A stretch of 64,000 nt of DNA. Origin: RH-AL1 sp965277355. GTDB taxonomy: Bacteria; Pseudomonadota; Alphaproteobacteria; Rhizobiales; Beijerinckiaceae. The stretch is from assembly GCA_965277355.1 (NCBI GenBank), contig CBDICN010000002.1, positions 124,001 to 188,000 on the forward strand. The letters run 5' to 3'. The notes under the pieces are model-generated. The model saw nothing but the letters and a program-made list of their open reading frames with translations, did no database searches and was not told where the DNA came from. The position numbers and the translations under genes are program-made. How positions within the stretch are numbered: the stretch's first letter is position 1; every line of letters starts with the position of its first letter. Shown here piece after piece: positions 26,818 to 35,878 of the stretch.

Positions 26818-27918
26818 TCAGCGCGCGGGACGACCGACCGGGACGGCGATCGCGCCGAGCAGGGCGGCGACTTCCGCCTGGCGGCGGCAGCCGGTCTTAC
26901 CAAAGACCGCGCGAAGATGCGTGCGAACGGTGTGGTGGGACACGCCGCCCCCGATGGCGATCTGCTCGACCGTTTCGCCCGTGGCGATGCCACGCGCGAC
27001 CCGCGCCTCGGTGGGAGTGAGATCGAACAGGGACTGGACCAGCTCGACCGACGGCGCTTGCGGCATGGTGACGGGGGTCATTACCAAAACCGCCGCGCAG
27101 CGCGAGAAGATGTCGCGCGCCGAGCCACGCAAGGGCAGGACGTGAGCCACCATCGCCGCGCCGGCGCCGTCGGAGCGCAAAACGAAGGAGCGCACCGGCC
27201 GATCGCCCTCCGAGCCGATCGTGGCGACAGCCTGCTGGAGGATCGTGTTGGCATCGCGGTCCTTGAGAGCGAACCGATCGTCGGCGCGCCAGACGAGATG
27301 CGCCTTCAAGTCCTCCACGAGATGGTTTGCCGCCAGGACCTTGCCCGCCTCGTTCATGACGATCGCCGGCAGGCCGATCAGCGCGAGCGCATCGCTCGTG
27401 TGCCGCGCGCGGGTCAAGTTCTGCCTCGCCGACAGGAACGCGCTTCTGGCGATATGAGGCCGCAGCCGGTCCAGCCTGCGGATCGCCTCCAATTCCACAG
27501 GTCCCTTGGCTTTTTCACGCTCGACCGAGATCATGAAGACATCGCCCGTCGGCATCGCGATCGCCGTCCCCGCGGCGTAGCCGAGACCAGCCGGCCCGAG
27601 AACCTCGCGATGGAGGGGGTCGCGCGCCAACTCTTCCAAGGAGTGAAAGTCGCTGTTTCTCAAGAAGCCCGAATGGCAACGTGCGAGCGTACGGGCTTGC
27701 CGCTCGGAGCGTTTCAGGACGCCGTTCGCGAAAACGAAGTGCAGTTCCGCCTGGAGGCTGGCCGACGCCGTCCCATTCGAGACCGATGTGCTGTTGCCCG
27801 TGACGAAGGCGCCGCCGCGGGCGCCGGCGATCGTGGCCAATTGATCGAGAACGCCCGGCCACATCTCCGGCACGAACCCGCATTCGTAAACACTGTCGAC
27901 GAGACTTGGATCGTCCAT
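26818..27918 (-). CDS. LuxR-family (GerE HTH) transcriptional regulator
   Basis: 366 residues. The C-terminal LuxR-type helix-turn-helix occupies about residues 295-355 (LFDLTPTEARVARGIATGET.EQIA...SHHTVRTHLRAVFGKTGCRRQAEVA). The N-terminal 280 residues include a likely sensor region (IVMNEAGKVLAANHL, a PAS-like strand pair). No phosphoacceptor receiver motif is present, so it is not a classical response regulator. The target and ligand are unknown. It lies upstream of the phosphoesterase gene on the same strand, 172 bp apart, and may be a local regulator. Confidence 0.85.
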   Translation of the reverse strand: MDDPSLVDSVYECGFVPEMWPGVLDQLATIAGARGGAFVTGNSTSVSNGTASASLQAELHFVFANGVLKRSERQARTLARCHSGFLRNSDFHSLEELARDPLHREVLGPAGLGYAAGTAIAMPTGDVFMISVEREKAKGPVELEAIRRLDRLRPHIARSAFLSARQNLTRARHTSDALALIGLPAIVMNEAGKVLAANHLVEDLKAHLVWRADDRFALKDRDANTILQQAVATIGSEGDRPVRSFVLRSDGAGAAMVAHVLPLRGSARDIFSRCAAVLVMTPVTMPQAPSVELVQSLFDLTPTEARVARGIATGETVEQIAIGGGVSHHTVRTHLRAVFGKTGCRRQAEVAALLGAIAVPVGRPAR

Positions 27919-27956
27919 GGGCGCTCGCCTCCGAACATAAGGGATCGGGATCGGAT

Positions 27957-27962
27957 ATTATA
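27957..27962 (-). promoter_or_regulatory. Possible -10 element of the LuxR gene
   Basis: An exact TATAAT on the minus strand 39 bp upstream of the LuxR start. It lies in an unusually AT-rich patch of an otherwise GC-rich region. No convincing -35 at 16-18 bp, so this is only a candidate. Confidence 0.35.
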
Positions 27963-28084
27963 CTTTCGGCCAGGCTCAAGAAAGCGGCGCGTCTATTTGA
28001 TTTGAACGATAATTTGCCCCGGCTCAGGCTGTTTGCGAACGCGTCCTTGCCGTTTCGGGGAACAGGTCGTTCGAGCCCGTCGAG

Positions 28085-29276
28085 CTACGCGGCTCGCGAG
28101 GTCGCATCCGCCACCAACCCCCGCGCCCGGTCTCGACCCGCGACCCATTCAGGGTGAGGTCCGTGAAGCGCGATGACCTTGTCCCAAAGCGCCAGCGCGT
28201 CCGCTGGCCGGCGCGTCCTTGCCGCGATCCGCGCGGCTTCCGACAGGACGACGAGGTCGTCGGGGAACTGCGAAAGCGCCGAAGCAACGACATCCTGCGC
28301 GCGATCCAAGGCACCGTGCTCGCGCAGATTAGAGGCATACCCGGCGAAGCACATCGGATCATGCCCATTCAGCGATATGGCATGGCTCCAACGAACGATC
28401 GCGGGTGCGTAGCGTCCGCTGCTATGGGCGCTTAGCGCATACGCCTTCACCAAGGCCGCATGGTTCGGATAAACCGCCAACGCCTCGGACAACAAATCGT
28501 CCGCCTCGACGAAGGCCTGGTTGGCGATGAGCACTTCCGCCAGGAAGCAAATCGACGACGGCGACCCGTCACAGCCCTTGCGCAATCGATGCAGTAATGC
28601 CGAGCGCTTGGGTCGAAAGCGCCGCAGGGCAAACCTCTCGCCGACACCCCTGAGTTCGACGACCGGGATCGCTTCGTTCACCATCCTGTAGGTCTTTCGA
28701 CAGGTTTTCAACCATCCTGCCACGTCGAACGGTTCGTTTCGATTGCAAGCGGCGAAGCAGGAAACGAACCCTCGAAAAAGGTCTCGCTCAAGCCGCAGGA
28801 CCGTGCCTACGGGATGATCGGCGTCGGCGACGTTGACGCAAAGCAGCGGGTGCGGGCCATGAAGACGGAGCGCCGTATGCAGGCGTCGCAATTCGCGCAG
28901 AGGATCGCTTCCCTTGCGAACGAAAATTCTCTTGCCGTCCCTCAGGTCCTCGAGGAATTTCCGGCGGAGGAAGACCATCTTGCGGCGTTCGCGAGCGGTG
29001 ACCTCATCGACGCTCAACCTTTGGTTTATCAGATAGACATAATAAAAGAAGTCGTTGTAATATTTACTTCGACAATGAAATCGCCCATCGTTACAGTCTA
29101 GATATACTTCTAGATCATTTCCTGTAAAAAGAATGGTCCAAGCCTGTCTCGAGTGCGTGGCATAGATTATCGATCCTGCACACCGCGAAGCGTAGCAGGC
29201 TGAGAGGTTCGGCGCCGCACGCCCGCTGGACCATACCTAGCTCGACGTTGTCCCCAAGATTTTGAAACTCGACCAT
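28085..29276 (-). pseudogene. Frameshifted TPR-containing protein of unknown function
   Basis: Two frames form one gene. The first, from the ATG at 29276, encodes MVEFQNLGDNVELGMVQR and GAEPLSLLRFAV, the conserved start (F..LGDNCEFG.VQR..GAEPL.LLRF) of a family in which a C-terminal TPR domain is common. It hits a stop after ...DHSFYRK. The second frame takes up at LEVYLDCNDG and continues to 28085 through RRKFLEDLRDGKRIF and HPLLCVNVADADHP into TPR-like repeats (about the last 140 residues). Dropping one T from the coding-strand T5 run (A5 on + at 29126-29130) restores a single frame of about 395 residues. The break could be a true pseudogene, phase variation or a sequencing error. The 28990-29135 segment is distinctly AT-richer than its surroundings. 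Confidence 0.75.
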
Positions 29277-29397
29277 AAGGTTGAGGTCGTCGAGTGGCCG
29301 CCGGCCAAAGGCTGTTCCGGGAAAAATCCGACCATCGGCGGACGTGCCCGGCTCTCTGGCGGGTGCGACCTTGAGTGCGCCAAGTTTAGTCGAAAAT

Positions 29398-29412
29398 GTT
29401 CGCGATATGTTC
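29398..29412 (+). promoter_or_regulatory. LexA (SOS) box upstream of uvrA
   Basis: GTTC, seven bases (GCGATAT), GTTC: an exact GTTC-N7-GTTC alphaproteobacterial LexA operator. It is 222 bp upstream of the uvrA start and 122 bp from the start of the divergent frameshifted TPR gene, so it could control both. Confidence 0.75.
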
Positions 29413-29633
29413 AACCTTCAAAACCCTTTACCTTTCGTCGAAAATACGCGCGCCGCGAGGGGATCGTCAAGGACGGAATAGGAGCCCTGGCGGAGCGGTT
29501 TGAGCCTCAGAAGGGCGGTCCCTACCCCGGTCCCGGTCGCGCAGCTGGCGGCGACATTGGCGGGTTTGGAGAGTGGCGCGCCGGACCGAAGATGGCTAAG
29601 TCTTGTCCTTGCTCCAACGAAGACGAAGGTGGG

Positions 29634-32585
29634 ATGAAGACGCCGAAGGCAAGACAGCCTAAGTCGGCCGCGGACAGGCGGGACCGGCCGAAGGTCGCGG
29701 CCGCCTTCGATGGCCGCGTCATCGCGGTGCGCGGGGCGCGCGAGCACAACCTCAAGAACGTCGACCTGACGATCCCGCGCGACAAGCTCGTCGTGTTCAC
29801 CGGCCTGTCCGGCTCCGGCAAGTCTTCGCTCGCGTTCGACACGATCTACGCCGAGGGGCAGCGCCGCTACGTCGAATCGCTGTCGGCTTACGCGCGCCAG
29901 TTCCTCGAGATGATGCAAAAGCCCGACGTCGACCAGATCGACGGGCTCTCGCCGGCGATCTCGATCGAGCAAAAGACCACGTCGAAGAACCCGCGCTCGA
30001 CGGTGGCGACCGTCACCGAGATCTACGACTACATGCGGCTCCTCTACGCCCGTGTCGGCATTCCCTACTCCCCGGCCACCGGCCTGCCAATCGAGAGCCA
30101 GACGGTGAGCCAGATGGTCGATCGGGTGGCCGCGCTGCCGGAGCGGACGCGGCTCTACCTGCTGGCGCCGGTCATCCGCGGCCGCAAGGGCGAGTACCGC
30201 AAGGAGATCGCCGATTTCATGAAGAAGGGGTTCCAGCGCCTCAAGATCGACGGCGCGTTCCACGAGATCGCCGACGCGCCGACCCTCGACAAGAAGCTGA
30301 AGCACGACATCGACGTGGTGGTCGACCGCATCGCCGTGAAGGACGACATCCGCGCGCGTTTGTCCGAGAGCTTCGAGACGGCGCTGGAGCTGGCCGACGG
30401 CATCGCCATCGCCGAATACGCCTCGGAGACCGACGACAAGGGCGAGCCGAGGCGCATCACCTTCAGCCAAAAATTCGCCTGCCCCGTGTCGGGCTTCACG
30501 ATCGCCGAGATCGAGCCGCGGTTGTTCTCGTTCAACAACCCGTTCGGGGCCTGCCCGGAATGCGCCGGCCTCGGCGTCGAGCAGCGCATCGACCCCGAGC
30601 TGATCGTGCCCGACCCCAAGCTGTCGCTGCGCCGAGGCGCGATCGCGCCCTGGGCGAAGTCGGCGTCGCCCTACTACATGCAGACGCTCGAGGCGCTCGG
30701 CCGCCACTTCAAGTTCCGCCTCGACGCGCCGTTCGAGACGCTGCCGCTCGAGATCCGGCAGATGGTGCTCTACGGCTCCGGCCGGGAGGCGGTGCGCTTC
30801 TCCTACGTCGACGGCGTGCGCGCCTACGACGTCAACAAGCCGTTCGAGGGCGTCGTCCGCAACCTCCAGCGCCGCCACAAGGAGACCGAGAGCGAGCTCA
30901 TCCGCGAGGACATCGGCCGCTTCATGAGCGCGACGCCGTGCGAGGCCTGCGGCGGCGCGCGGCTGCGGCCGGAGGCGCTGGCGGTGAAGATCGACGGTCT
31001 CCACGTCAGCCAGGTCACCGGAAAGTCGGTGCGCGACGCCCACGCCTGGTTCGAGGCGCTTCCCGACAAGCTCGATCCCAAGCGGCGCGATATCGCCGCG
31101 CGCGTGCTGAAGGAGATCCGCGACCGGCTGTCCTTCCTCGTCGACGTCGGGCTCGACTACCTTTCGCTCGATCGCGCGTCCGGCACGCTGTCGGGCGGCG
31201 AGAGCCAGCGCATCCGGCTCGCCTCGCAGATCGGATCGGGGCTCACCGGCGTGCTCTACGTGCTGGACGAGCCGTCGATCGGCCTGCACCAGCGCGACAA
31301 CGCGCGCCTGCTCGACACGCTGCGGCGGCTGCGCGACCTCGGCAATTCCGTCATCGTCGTCGAGCACGACGAAGACGCGATCCTCGCCGCCGACCACGTC
31401 GTCGACGTCGGCCCCGGCGCCGGGATCCACGGCGGCCGGATCGTGTCGGAAGGCACCGCCGCCGCGATCATGGCCGATCCAAACTCGCTGACCGGCCGCT
31501 ATCTCACCGGCGAGCTGCAGGTCGCGGTGCCGCGCAAGCGGCGCAAGAACGACCCCGCGCGCAAGCTCAGGATCGTCAACGCCCGCGGCAACAACCTCAA
31601 GAACGTCACCGCCGACCTGCCGCTCGGGCTGTTTTGCGCGATCACCGGCGTTTCGGGCGGCGGCAAGTCCACGCTGGTGATCGACACGCTCTACAAGGCG
31701 GTGGCGCGACGGCTCAACGGAGCGCTCGAACATCCCGCGCCGCATGATGCGATCGAGGGGCTCGAGCACCTCGACAAGGTCATCGACATCGACCAGTCGC
31801 CGATCGGCCGCACGCCGCGCTCGAACCCGGCCACGTACACCGGGGCCTTCACGCCGATTCGCGAATGGTTCGCCGGCCTGCCGGACGCCAAGGCGCGCGG
31901 CTACCAGCCGGGACGCTTCTCCTTCAACGTGAAGGGCGGCCGCTGCGAGGCTTGCCAGGGCGACGGCGTCATCAAGATCGAGATGCACTTCCTGCCCGAC
32001 GTCTACGTCACCTGCGACGTCTGCAAGGGCCGCCGCTACGACCGCGAGACGCTCGAGGTGAAGTACCGCGACAGGTCGATCGCCGACGTGCTCGACATGA
32101 CGGTCGAGGAGGCGGCGGTGCTGTTCAAGGCGGTGCCGCCGATTCGCGACAAGATGGAAACGCTGGCGCGCGTGGGGCTGGGCTACGTCAAGGTCGGGCA
32201 GCAGGCCAACACGCTGTCGGGCGGCGAGGCGCAGCGCGTCAAGCTCGCCAAGGAGCTGTCGCGCCGCGCCACCGGCCGCACGCTCTACATCCTCGACGAG
32301 CCGACGACCGGCCTGCATTTCCATGATGTTGCCAAGCTGCTCGAAGTGCTGCACGAGCTGGTCGACCAAGGCAATTCGGTCATCGTCATCGAGCACAACC
32401 TCGAAGTGATCAAGACGGCGGACTGGGTCGTCGACCTCGGACCCGAAGGCGGCGACGGCGGCGGCGAGATCGTGGCCTTCGGCACGCCCGAGCAGATCGC
32501 CGCCGCGAAGCAGAGCCACACCGGCTTCTTCCTGCGCGAGCTGCTCGCACGCCGCCCCCAGCGCGCGAGACTGGCGGCGGAATAG
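29634..32585 (+). CDS. uvrA: Excinuclease ABC subunit A
   Basis: 983 residues, slightly longer than most UvrA because of a basic 20-residue N-terminal tail (KTPKARQPKSAADRRDRPK). It recognises bulky DNA lesions and loads UvrB in nucleotide excision repair. It has two ABC ATPase modules: Walker A FTGLSGSGKSSLAFDT near residue 55 and ITGVSGGGKSTLV near 665. Signatures are LSGGESQRIRLA near 520 and LSGGEAQRVKLAKELS near 862, each with D-E-P Walker B. Zinc modules are CPVSGF...CPECAGLG and CEACQGDGV...CDVCKGRRY. The ATG at 29634 has AAGGTGGG just upstream; longer frames are not family-like. A LexA box lies at 29398-29412. Confidence 0.97.
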   Translation: MKTPKARQPKSAADRRDRPKVAAAFDGRVIAVRGAREHNLKNVDLTIPRDKLVVFTGLSGSGKSSLAFDTIYAEGQRRYVESLSAYARQFLEMMQKPDVDQIDGLSPAISIEQKTTSKNPRSTVATVTEIYDYMRLLYARVGIPYSPATGLPIESQTVSQMVDRVAALPERTRLYLLAPVIRGRKGEYRKEIADFMKKGFQRLKIDGAFHEIADAPTLDKKLKHDIDVVVDRIAVKDDIRARLSESFETALELADGIAIAEYASETDDKGEPRRITFSQKFACPVSGFTIAEIEPRLFSFNNPFGACPECAGLGVEQRIDPELIVPDPKLSLRRGAIAPWAKSASPYYMQTLEALGRHFKFRLDAPFETLPLEIRQMVLYGSGREAVRFSYVDGVRAYDVNKPFEGVVRNLQRRHKETESELIREDIGRFMSATPCEACGGARLRPEALAVKIDGLHVSQVTGKSVRDAHAWFEALPDKLDPKRRDIAARVLKEIRDRLSFLVDVGLDYLSLDRASGTLSGGESQRIRLASQIGSGLTGVLYVLDEPSIGLHQRDNARLLDTLRRLRDLGNSVIVVEHDEDAILAADHVVDVGPGAGIHGGRIVSEGTAAAIMADPNSLTGRYLTGELQVAVPRKRRKNDPARKLRIVNARGNNLKNVTADLPLGLFCAITGVSGGGKSTLVIDTLYKAVARRLNGALEHPAPHDAIEGLEHLDKVIDIDQSPIGRTPRSNPATYTGAFTPIREWFAGLPDAKARGYQPGRFSFNVKGGRCEACQGDGVIKIEMHFLPDVYVTCDVCKGRRYDRETLEVKYRDRSIADVLDMTVEEAAVLFKAVPPIRDKMETLARVGLGYVKVGQQANTLSGGEAQRVKLAKELSRRATGRTLYILDEPTTGLHFHDVAKLLEVLHELVDQGNSVIVIEHNLEVIKTADWVVDLGPEGGDGGGEIVAFGTPEQIAAAKQSHTGFFLRELLARRPQRARLAAE

Positions 32586-32936
32586 AAAACGGCAAACACC
32601 GTTTAAGCTGAGATACTGTTTGCGGTATGCGGCCTCGCACCGACCCGCGGGAGCGCTCGCACCACGGCGAACGCCTGGTCACCGCTTCCGGGAAAGCAGC
32701 CGCCGCGCCGCGGTTAAGCCGCGTTTGGACCAGCCGAAGACAACAATGGCGAGATGGGAACCGCCGTTCGACGGCGCCCGAACAAGCGGGGCGTCAGACA
32801 AGGTCGTCCGCGCCGGTCAAATACGGAACGTACCCTTAAAGCAACATCCGGTGAGAACTGCCCTGCTTATACCGTTCGACCGATAGCATACCCGACTTTC
32901 GAAAGCGATAAGCTCTGGTCTCGGTCGGGGGATCTA
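32586..32936. other. Intergenic region uvrA to first SphA-like gene
   Basis: 351 bp without a supportable gene. A 6-bp stem at 32587-32604 follows the uvrA stop but has no U-tract. Two short frames of 70-88 codons lack ribosome sites and family features. It presumably holds the promoter of the outer-membrane protein gene. Confidence 0.5.
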
Positions 32937-33914
32937 ATGATGAACCAAAAAATTGTTTCGATGGGCTTGGCGGCGGCGTTCGCGATGACCTTGGGGTGTG
33001 GCGCCGCCAACGCCGGACTCGGCTTCGAGCCGGGCGATACTCTCGGCGAGGCTTTCGGGGCGCCGCTGCCGGAAGGGCTGTTCTTTCTCGACAACGAAGC
33101 CTATGGCCGAAGGGACAGGGACGCCGATCACGGCGGCGGCCTCGGCGTCGGATCCGCGGGTCCCGGACCGAATATCGGCGTCAACGAGCCGATCTTCATT
33201 TACGCCACGCCTATCACCTTCTACGACACCCGGCTGGAGTTCGTGTATGCGGTCTCCTTCGTGCACTTCGATGGAGGCCCGTTCGGCGCGCAGACCAATC
33301 GCGTCGACGTCACCAACCAGAACTTCGGTCCGCAGATCGCCCACGACTTCGGTCATGACTTTGGCGGAAGCATCTTGCTCAATATACGGCCGCCGGCCGA
33401 GCATCTGCGCAACTCGACGTTCGCGGATCTTCGCGCGGGTCTTAGCTATACCGGTCAAGGCCTGGATCTCACCGCCACGCTCGGATATACTGGAACTTTC
33501 GGCGGCTATGCGGGCGGGTTCAGCGGACACAGTCCGATCGCCGGCATTTCGGATGCCATCAACGTCGACGTTACGGCAACCAAGCATTTCGGCAAGTTCG
33601 AAGCCGGCTTCGTCGGGTACTACTTCACCGACATCAATACGCGTGGTGACAACTCGCTTCAGCTCGGCAACGGCGAGGTCATCAGCATCAAGCAGAGCGC
33701 GGCCGCCGTCGGCGGTCTTCTCGGCTACGATTTCGGACGGTTCACCATTCAAGGCTACGCGTTGCGGACCGTTGTCTCTCACAATCAGCTCATCACGGCG
33801 TTCGGGGGCCAAGGCAATCCGGAAACGAGAGGCTTCCTGCGCCTGATCGTGCCTTTGTATGTCGCGCCGGCCGCGGTAGCTCCGCTAAGCTCGACGGTGC
33901 GCGCTCGATATTGA
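32937..33914 (+). CDS. Outer-membrane beta-barrel protein, SphA/MetA-pathway type (copy 1)
   Basis: 325 residues. A signal peptide (about 1-25, ending AANA) is followed by GLGFEPGDTLGEAFGAPLPEGLFF, then a barrel-like domain with alternating hydrophobic strands and many Gly/Tyr/Phe. Key motifs are GPGPNIGVN, ITFYDTRLEFVY, DLTATLGYTGTFGG, INTRGDNS and GYDFGRFTIQGYALRT. It ends VRARY with a terminal aromatic residue. Such proteins (PF13557-like) are outer-membrane channels linked to hydrophobic substrate or lipid uptake, but the substrate is unknown. It has a close paralogue 680 bp downstream on the same strand, a recent tandem duplication. Two adjacent ATGs (32937, 32940); either may start. Confidence 0.82.
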   Translation: MMNQKIVSMGLAAAFAMTLGCGAANAGLGFEPGDTLGEAFGAPLPEGLFFLDNEAYGRRDRDADHGGGLGVGSAGPGPNIGVNEPIFIYATPITFYDTRLEFVYAVSFVHFDGGPFGAQTNRVDVTNQNFGPQIAHDFGHDFGGSILLNIRPPAEHLRNSTFADLRAGLSYTGQGLDLTATLGYTGTFGGYAGGFSGHSPIAGISDAINVDVTATKHFGKFEAGFVGYYFTDINTRGDNSLQLGNGEVISIKQSAAAVGGLLGYDFGRFTIQGYALRTVVSHNQLITAFGGQGNPETRGFLRLIVPLYVAPAAVAPLSSTVRARY

Positions 33915-34595
33915 CGGCAATGCCAGGATCTGACGCCGAGCTCGCCGACAAGGGGGGCTCGGCCAAGCGCGAACGAGAAGAAGATCGCCGCCGAATAGAT
34001 CGGACGAGGATCGACGGAGGTCCTTAGAGCAACGTCCGCTGTTGTGGACTTGCTCCGATAAGCAAAGCGTAGCGAGGACAGACACATAAGCGTCGCGAGC
34101 GACTCCGAATCACCGTCCGATGCTGTAGCGGCGCGGCCGAGATCGCTCGGGCCTGTCCAGGGGTAGCCGCAGCGGCGGAGCCCGAAAGGCTTCGTTTGCG
34201 AGGTCTTTCCCTACGAGGATCTTGCCTCGGCGCTCCTCACCGGCTCCCGAACGTTAGCTCGCGCATCGGCCGTTTGGCGCGTCCGGCGGCGACCGATCAC
34301 CTGAAGAACTCGATCGATCCATTGGCGGAAACAGATACGAATACTTGCAGGGCGGCGAGTTGCGGGCATTCGCTACCTTGTGGGCAGCGCACAAATCCGT
34401 TGTCGCCGGCTCGCCACTCTGTTGCCGAGAAACAACGTCTCCCTTCTACTGGTCCGCGAACCGGTAAAAACGCTGGCGTTCTCGCGGCGACGAACAGAAT
34501 ATGACAATCACAAGCGGTCGAGGGAGTATCGGCCGGTGGGCACAGCGCACGGACACCGGCGCTGGTTCGGTACAGAATTTTGGGGGAAGGACACG
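33915..34595. other. Long intergenic region between the two SphA-like genes
   Basis: 681 bp with no supportable gene. The frames found on both strands lack ribosome sites and show no conserved features. It presumably carries the promoter of copy 2, since a GGGGGAAGG ribosome site directly precedes that start. No terminator with a U-tract follows copy 1. Confidence 0.5.
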
Positions 34596-35567
34596 ATGAA
34601 CAAGAAACTGCTGGCAACGCTCGCGGGCGCCGCGCTCGCCATGACGGTCTCGGCAAGCACCTCGTATGCCGGCCTCGGCTTCGAGCCTGGCGAGACGCTC
34701 GGCCAGGCGCTCGGCGCTCCGCTGCCGGAAGGTCTGTTCTTCATCGACACCGAAGGCTACGGCCGCCGCGATCGCGACGCCGACCAGGGCGGCGGTCTCG
34801 GTGCCGCTGCCGTGGGTCCCGGTCCCAACATCGGCGTCAACATCCCGGCGCTCGTCTACGCGTCTCCGATCACCTTCTATGATACCCGGGTGGAATTCGT
34901 GTACGCCGCGCCGTTCATCCACCTCGATGGCGGCCCCTTCGGTTCGGCAACCAACCGTGTCGACATCTTCAATCAGGCGGCTGGTTTCATTTTTGCTCAC
35001 GACTTCGGCAACAACTTCGGCGGATCGCTGATCACGTTCGTCCGGCCGCCGTCGGAGCATTTCCGCAGCGACACCTACGCCGATCTTCGCGCCTCGCTGA
35101 GCTACACCGGCAACGGCCTCGATCTGACGGCGACGGTCGGCTACACCGGCACGTTCGGTGGGTTCGCGGGCGGCATCAGCGCGATGAGCCCGATCCATGG
35201 CATCTCCGACGCCATCGACGTCGACTTCACCGCGACCAAGAAGTTCGGCAAGCTGGAGGCCGGCTTCGTCGGCTACTACCTGCACGACCTCAACACCCGC
35301 GGCGACAACTCGACGTTTCTCGCCAACGGCTCGGTCCTCAGCCTGCAGCAGGAAGCCCTCGCGGTCGGCGGCCTGGTCGGCTACGACTTCGGCCGGTTCA
35401 CGCTGCAGGGCTACGCGGTGCGCACGGTCATCTCCCACAACCAACTCATCCTTCCCGGCGTCGGCGGCTTCGGCAATCCCGAGACCAAAGGCTTCCTGCG
35501 CCTGATCGTGCCGCTGTACGTCGCTCCGGCACCCGCGCTCGGGACGATGGTCCGCGCCCGCTACTGA
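34596..35567 (+). CDS. Outer-membrane beta-barrel protein, SphA/MetA-pathway type (copy 2)
   Basis: 323 residues with a signal peptide (1-25, ending TSYA). It is highly similar to the gene at 32937-33914 along the full length: GLGFEPGETLGQALGAPLPEG, GPGPNIGVNIPALVYASPITFYDTR, DLTATVGYTGTFGG, NTRGDNST and GYDFGRFTLQGYAVRTVISHN. A very strong ribosome site (GGGGGAAGG) 6 nt before the ATG and a strong terminator downstream suggest high expression. The two copies differ mainly in loops and the C-terminal 15 residues, as expected for surface-exposed divergence. Confidence 0.85.
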   Translation: MNKKLLATLAGAALAMTVSASTSYAGLGFEPGETLGQALGAPLPEGLFFIDTEGYGRRDRDADQGGGLGAAAVGPGPNIGVNIPALVYASPITFYDTRVEFVYAAPFIHLDGGPFGSATNRVDIFNQAAGFIFAHDFGNNFGGSLITFVRPPSEHFRSDTYADLRASLSYTGNGLDLTATVGYTGTFGGFAGGISAMSPIHGISDAIDVDFTATKKFGKLEAGFVGYYLHDLNTRGDNSTFLANGSVLSLQQEALAVGGLVGYDFGRFTLQGYAVRTVISHNQLILPGVGGFGNPETKGFLRLIVPLYVAPAPALGTMVRARY

Positions 35568-35588
35568 TCGAGCAAGCCTCGACCCTTC

Positions 35589-35618
35589 AAAACCCCGCTG
35601 GGCGACCAGCGGGGTTTT
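35589..35618 (+). terminator. Strong rho-independent terminator after SphA-like copy 2
   Basis: Perfect 13-bp stem (AAAACCCCGCTGG / CCAGCGGGGTTTT) with a GCGA tetraloop and T-run, 21 bp after the stop. It is the clearest intrinsic terminator in the window. Confidence 0.9.
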
Positions 35619-35654
35619 CCGCTTTTATGTGTCCGCGAATAAACGAATCAGTAG

Positions 35655-35796
35655 CCTCATGGTGAGGGCGCCGCAGGCGCGTTTCGAACGATGATGTAGA
35701 GCCAAGGCTGGCGGTCCCTCGACTGCGGCTCCTGGAGCCCAGCATGTTTTGACAGACCTGGTTCGAGACGGTCCTCCGAACCTCCTCACCAGGAGG
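35655..35796. repeat. Interspersed palindromic repeat, family B
   Basis: About 142 bp with imperfect inverted ends: CCTCATGGTGAGG on the left pairs with CCTCACCAGGAGG on the right, and TTTCGAACGATG with GGTTCGAGACGG. Between them lies an A/G-rich core. The layout matches common alphaproteobacterial intergenic repeats. It sits in the gap between the terminator and trmFO. Confidence 0.6.
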
Positions 35797-35878
35797 GGAT
35801 TGAAGCGCTTATGAGCGGACAAGCTCTTTGGGCGGACCGCCCTTGCCGCCGCGGCACGATGGCTTTACCCGTGCCGGG

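Noticed and set aside
29418..32519. 1033-codon minus-strand frame opposite uvrA
   Set aside because: Antisense of uvrA with no recognisable domain.
32587..32604. Possible terminator after uvrA
   Set aside because: Six-bp stem with a six-base loop and only a weak T-run; not convincing.
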